In this document: piece after piece, positions 22,616 through 23,694 of the stretch
Layout of the letters: the number at the start of each line of letters is the position of its first letter
Position numbering within the stretch: the first letter of the stretch is position 1
From: SOJA01 sp964598485
Lineage (GTDB): Archaea > Thermoproteota > Bathyarchaeia > Bathyarchaeales > Bathycorpusculaceae
Length of the DNA: 23,694 bases
Assembly: GCA_964598485.1 (NCBI GenBank)
Contig: CAZRCD010000016.1
Span: forward strand, 1-23,694
Reading direction: 5' to 3'
Notes under the pieces: generated by a model
Databases searched by the model: none
What the model was told of the DNA's origin: nothing
What the model saw: the letters and a program-made list of their open reading frames with translations, nothing else
Translations under genes and position numbers: made by a program

Positions 22616-23572
22616 TCATCTGTGCTGCAATCTTTCCGCTAGGGAGGAGATCATGAGAGGCAGAATCGTGCTCGCTTCGCCATAGATGAAGACTTTTTCA
22701 GCGTTCTCTTTTATCTGTCCCCAAGACACAGCCTCTCTCGGTCTTGCTCCGGACAAAGAACCGTCCTCTTCAATGGCTGTGGTTAAATAAACAGCGTAAT
22801 CTAATCCGCCTTTAAACTGGTTCCACCAAATCGTGTGATGCTTTGATATTCCTCCACCAACTATTAAAGCCCCAGTTTTCTCAGCCTCCCAAACTCGATC
22901 GTTCAATAGCTGTTCATCTTTCAGAACATTAATCTTGAAATCTTTGTCTTGGGAGAACATCCACAGCTGGTATCCAATCATTCCGTCAGTTATGCCTGGA
23001 ATTACGACTGGAATTTTGTTTATAGTCGCCCAATAAATTATCGAATCCTCAGAGTCCAATCTTTTTCCAAATTCCCAAACCAGCTCATAGGTTGCTAACT
23101 CTTTCTTTTCTTCGTAAATTTCGCTCAGAAATCTTTGAACGTTCTTTTCAACCTGTTTAGCGTAAACTTTGTCTGGAACCAAAACGTTGCCCAGCCGGCT
23201 GAAACCCTTTTTCTTTACCGCTTCATCGTTTAGTCCGAACGAACCGCAGTAATAGTCGCCCCAGCTTCTCGCTAAATCGTGATCTAAGGTTCCACAGGTT
23301 GTGATGACTAGATCGAACCATTTCCTCTTCACCATCTCTTTAAAAATGCCTCTTATCCCTGTTGCCACCAAACACGCTGGGAAGGACAGGAAATTCAGCG
23401 ATTTTTTATCTTTGATCATTCTTTCTAGGATGTTCACGGCTTCGGCTACCTTGTTTCCTTGGAAGCCGCCTAAGTCTTCCATTTGGGCCAAAATCTCTCT
23501 CAAGTCGCCTGACTTTTCTATCTCGAAGTCTTTCACTTTCTTCATAATTGGAATTGTGTTGTAGCCCTTCAT
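22616..23572 (-). CDS. dys: Deoxyhypusine synthase
   Basis: A 318-aa enzyme that transfers the butylamine part of spermidine to a lysine of archaeal initiation factor 5A, using NAD. Visible family blocks: VITTCGTLDHDLARSWGDYY (89-108), VIPGITDGMIGYQLW (190-204), catalytic Lys244 in GGGISKHHTIWW, and YLTTAIEEDGSLSGARPREAVSWG (262-285) closing the NAD/spermidine site. All are intact. The start is ATG 23572; ATG 23545 is an alternative and neither has a strong ribosome-binding site, so a leaderless or short-leader message is possible, with AAATATGG near 23620 as a TATA candidate. It converges on nucS with 38 bp between stops. Confidence 0.95.
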   Translation of the reverse strand: MKGYNTIPIMKKVKDFEIEKSGDLREILAQMEDLGGFQGNKVAEAVNILERMIKDKKSLNFLSFPACLVATGIRGIFKEMVKRKWFDLVITTCGTLDHDLARSWGDYYCGSFGLNDEAVKKKGFSRLGNVLVPDKVYAKQVEKNVQRFLSEIYEEKKELATYELVWEFGKRLDSEDSIIYWATINKIPVVIPGITDGMIGYQLWMFSQDKDFKINVLKDEQLLNDRVWEAEKTGALIVGGGISKHHTIWWNQFKGGLDYAVYLTTAIEEDGSLSGARPREAVSWGQIKENAEKVFIYGEASTILPLMISSLAERLQHR

Positions 23573-23639
23573 TTAAAGGTAAAGGAAAAAGCGATGTTAA
23601 AGCGGTCGGTAGAACCATATTTGCAATTAGAAGATTCTG

Positions 23640-23694
23640 GCGCGCTGGCTTGTCCCTAAATTATGTGTTGAAGTATGTTGGTGAGACTGCTTTG
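23640..23694. repeat. Terminal inverted repeat, right arm (55 bp)
   Basis: This is the exact reverse complement of bases 1-55. The match begins right after 23639, where the two ends diverge. See the left arm for interpretation. Confidence 0.9.

Noticed and set aside
1..23694. Window as a complete linear plasmid or Borg-like element with terminal inverted repeats
   Set aside because: The repeat is exactly 55 bp, a typical assembly k-mer, and the interior is dominated by core chromosomal genes with no replication or tandem-repeat features.
23581..23694. Partial transposase-like gene running off the right end
   Set aside because: One frame is open across the repeat, but it has no start codon in the unique flank and too few residues to identify; the same frame is closed upstream of the left copy.

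Overview
This 23.7 kb window looks like chromosome of a TACK-group archaeon, most like a Bathyarchaeia-type anaerobe (the lineage is inferred). Evidence: a complete CdvA/ESCRT-III/CdvC division locus, deoxyhypusine synthase, NucS, an HdrA-MvhD fusion with a polyferredoxin, a formylmethanofuran-dehydrogenase subunit D homologue, archaeal TATA-like boxes, and frequent GTG/TTG starts behind GGAG/GGTG ribosome-binding sites. I found no rRNA, tRNA, CRISPR array or complete insertion sequence.

Layout. 1-55: one arm of a perfect 55-bp terminal inverted repeat; its partner is 23640-23694. 193-1422 (-): a secreted helical protein joined in frame to a GNAT acetyltransferase. 1536-3375 (-): an isolated two-gene phage-type terminase module (HTH/coiled-coil protein plus TerL) with no other virus genes. 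3523-3930 (-): lone FwdD-like protein. 4258-6479 (+): ABC-2 exporter pair. 6562-7515 (-) and 7612-8568 (+): divergent CitG-family protein and ECF S-component-like protein sharing a compact promoter with an inverted repeat. 8591-10638: two tail-to-tail paralogous nucleotidyltransferases. 10754-11919 (+): winged-helix regulator, MobB and a 57-aa protein. 12069-15611 (-): cdv operon in the order ESCRT-III paralogue, CdvA, CdvB, CdvC. 15830-17154 (+): a two-TM protein and a TauE/SafE permease; 17140-17619 (-): Lrp/AsnC regulator. 17688-21077 (-): polyferredoxin and HdrA-MvhD behind a promoter with an 18-bp perfect palindrome. 21172-22577: divergent methyltransferase and NucS. 22616-23572 (-): deoxyhypusine synthase.

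How the genes fit together. The cdv genes form one membrane-scission machine: CdvA recruits ESCRT-III filaments and CdvC, an AAA+ ATPase, remodels them. Proline-rich LPEPP-type motifs recur in the tails of three of the four proteins. HdrA-MvhD, the polyferredoxin, FwdD and MobB point to ferredoxin-linked C1 metabolism with a Mo/W-bis-pterin enzyme, although HdrB/C and the other Fwd subunits are not here.

Points most worth a second look: the terminase module without a virus; two genes (cdvB and the second nucleotidyltransferase) whose coding evidently continues upstream of the first ATG/GTG/TTG, implying ATC/ATT-type starts or mutated starts; the signal-peptide/GNAT fusion; the two promoter-embedded palindromes; and the contig-end inverted repeat, probably an assembly-graph footprint of a flanking inverted repeat.
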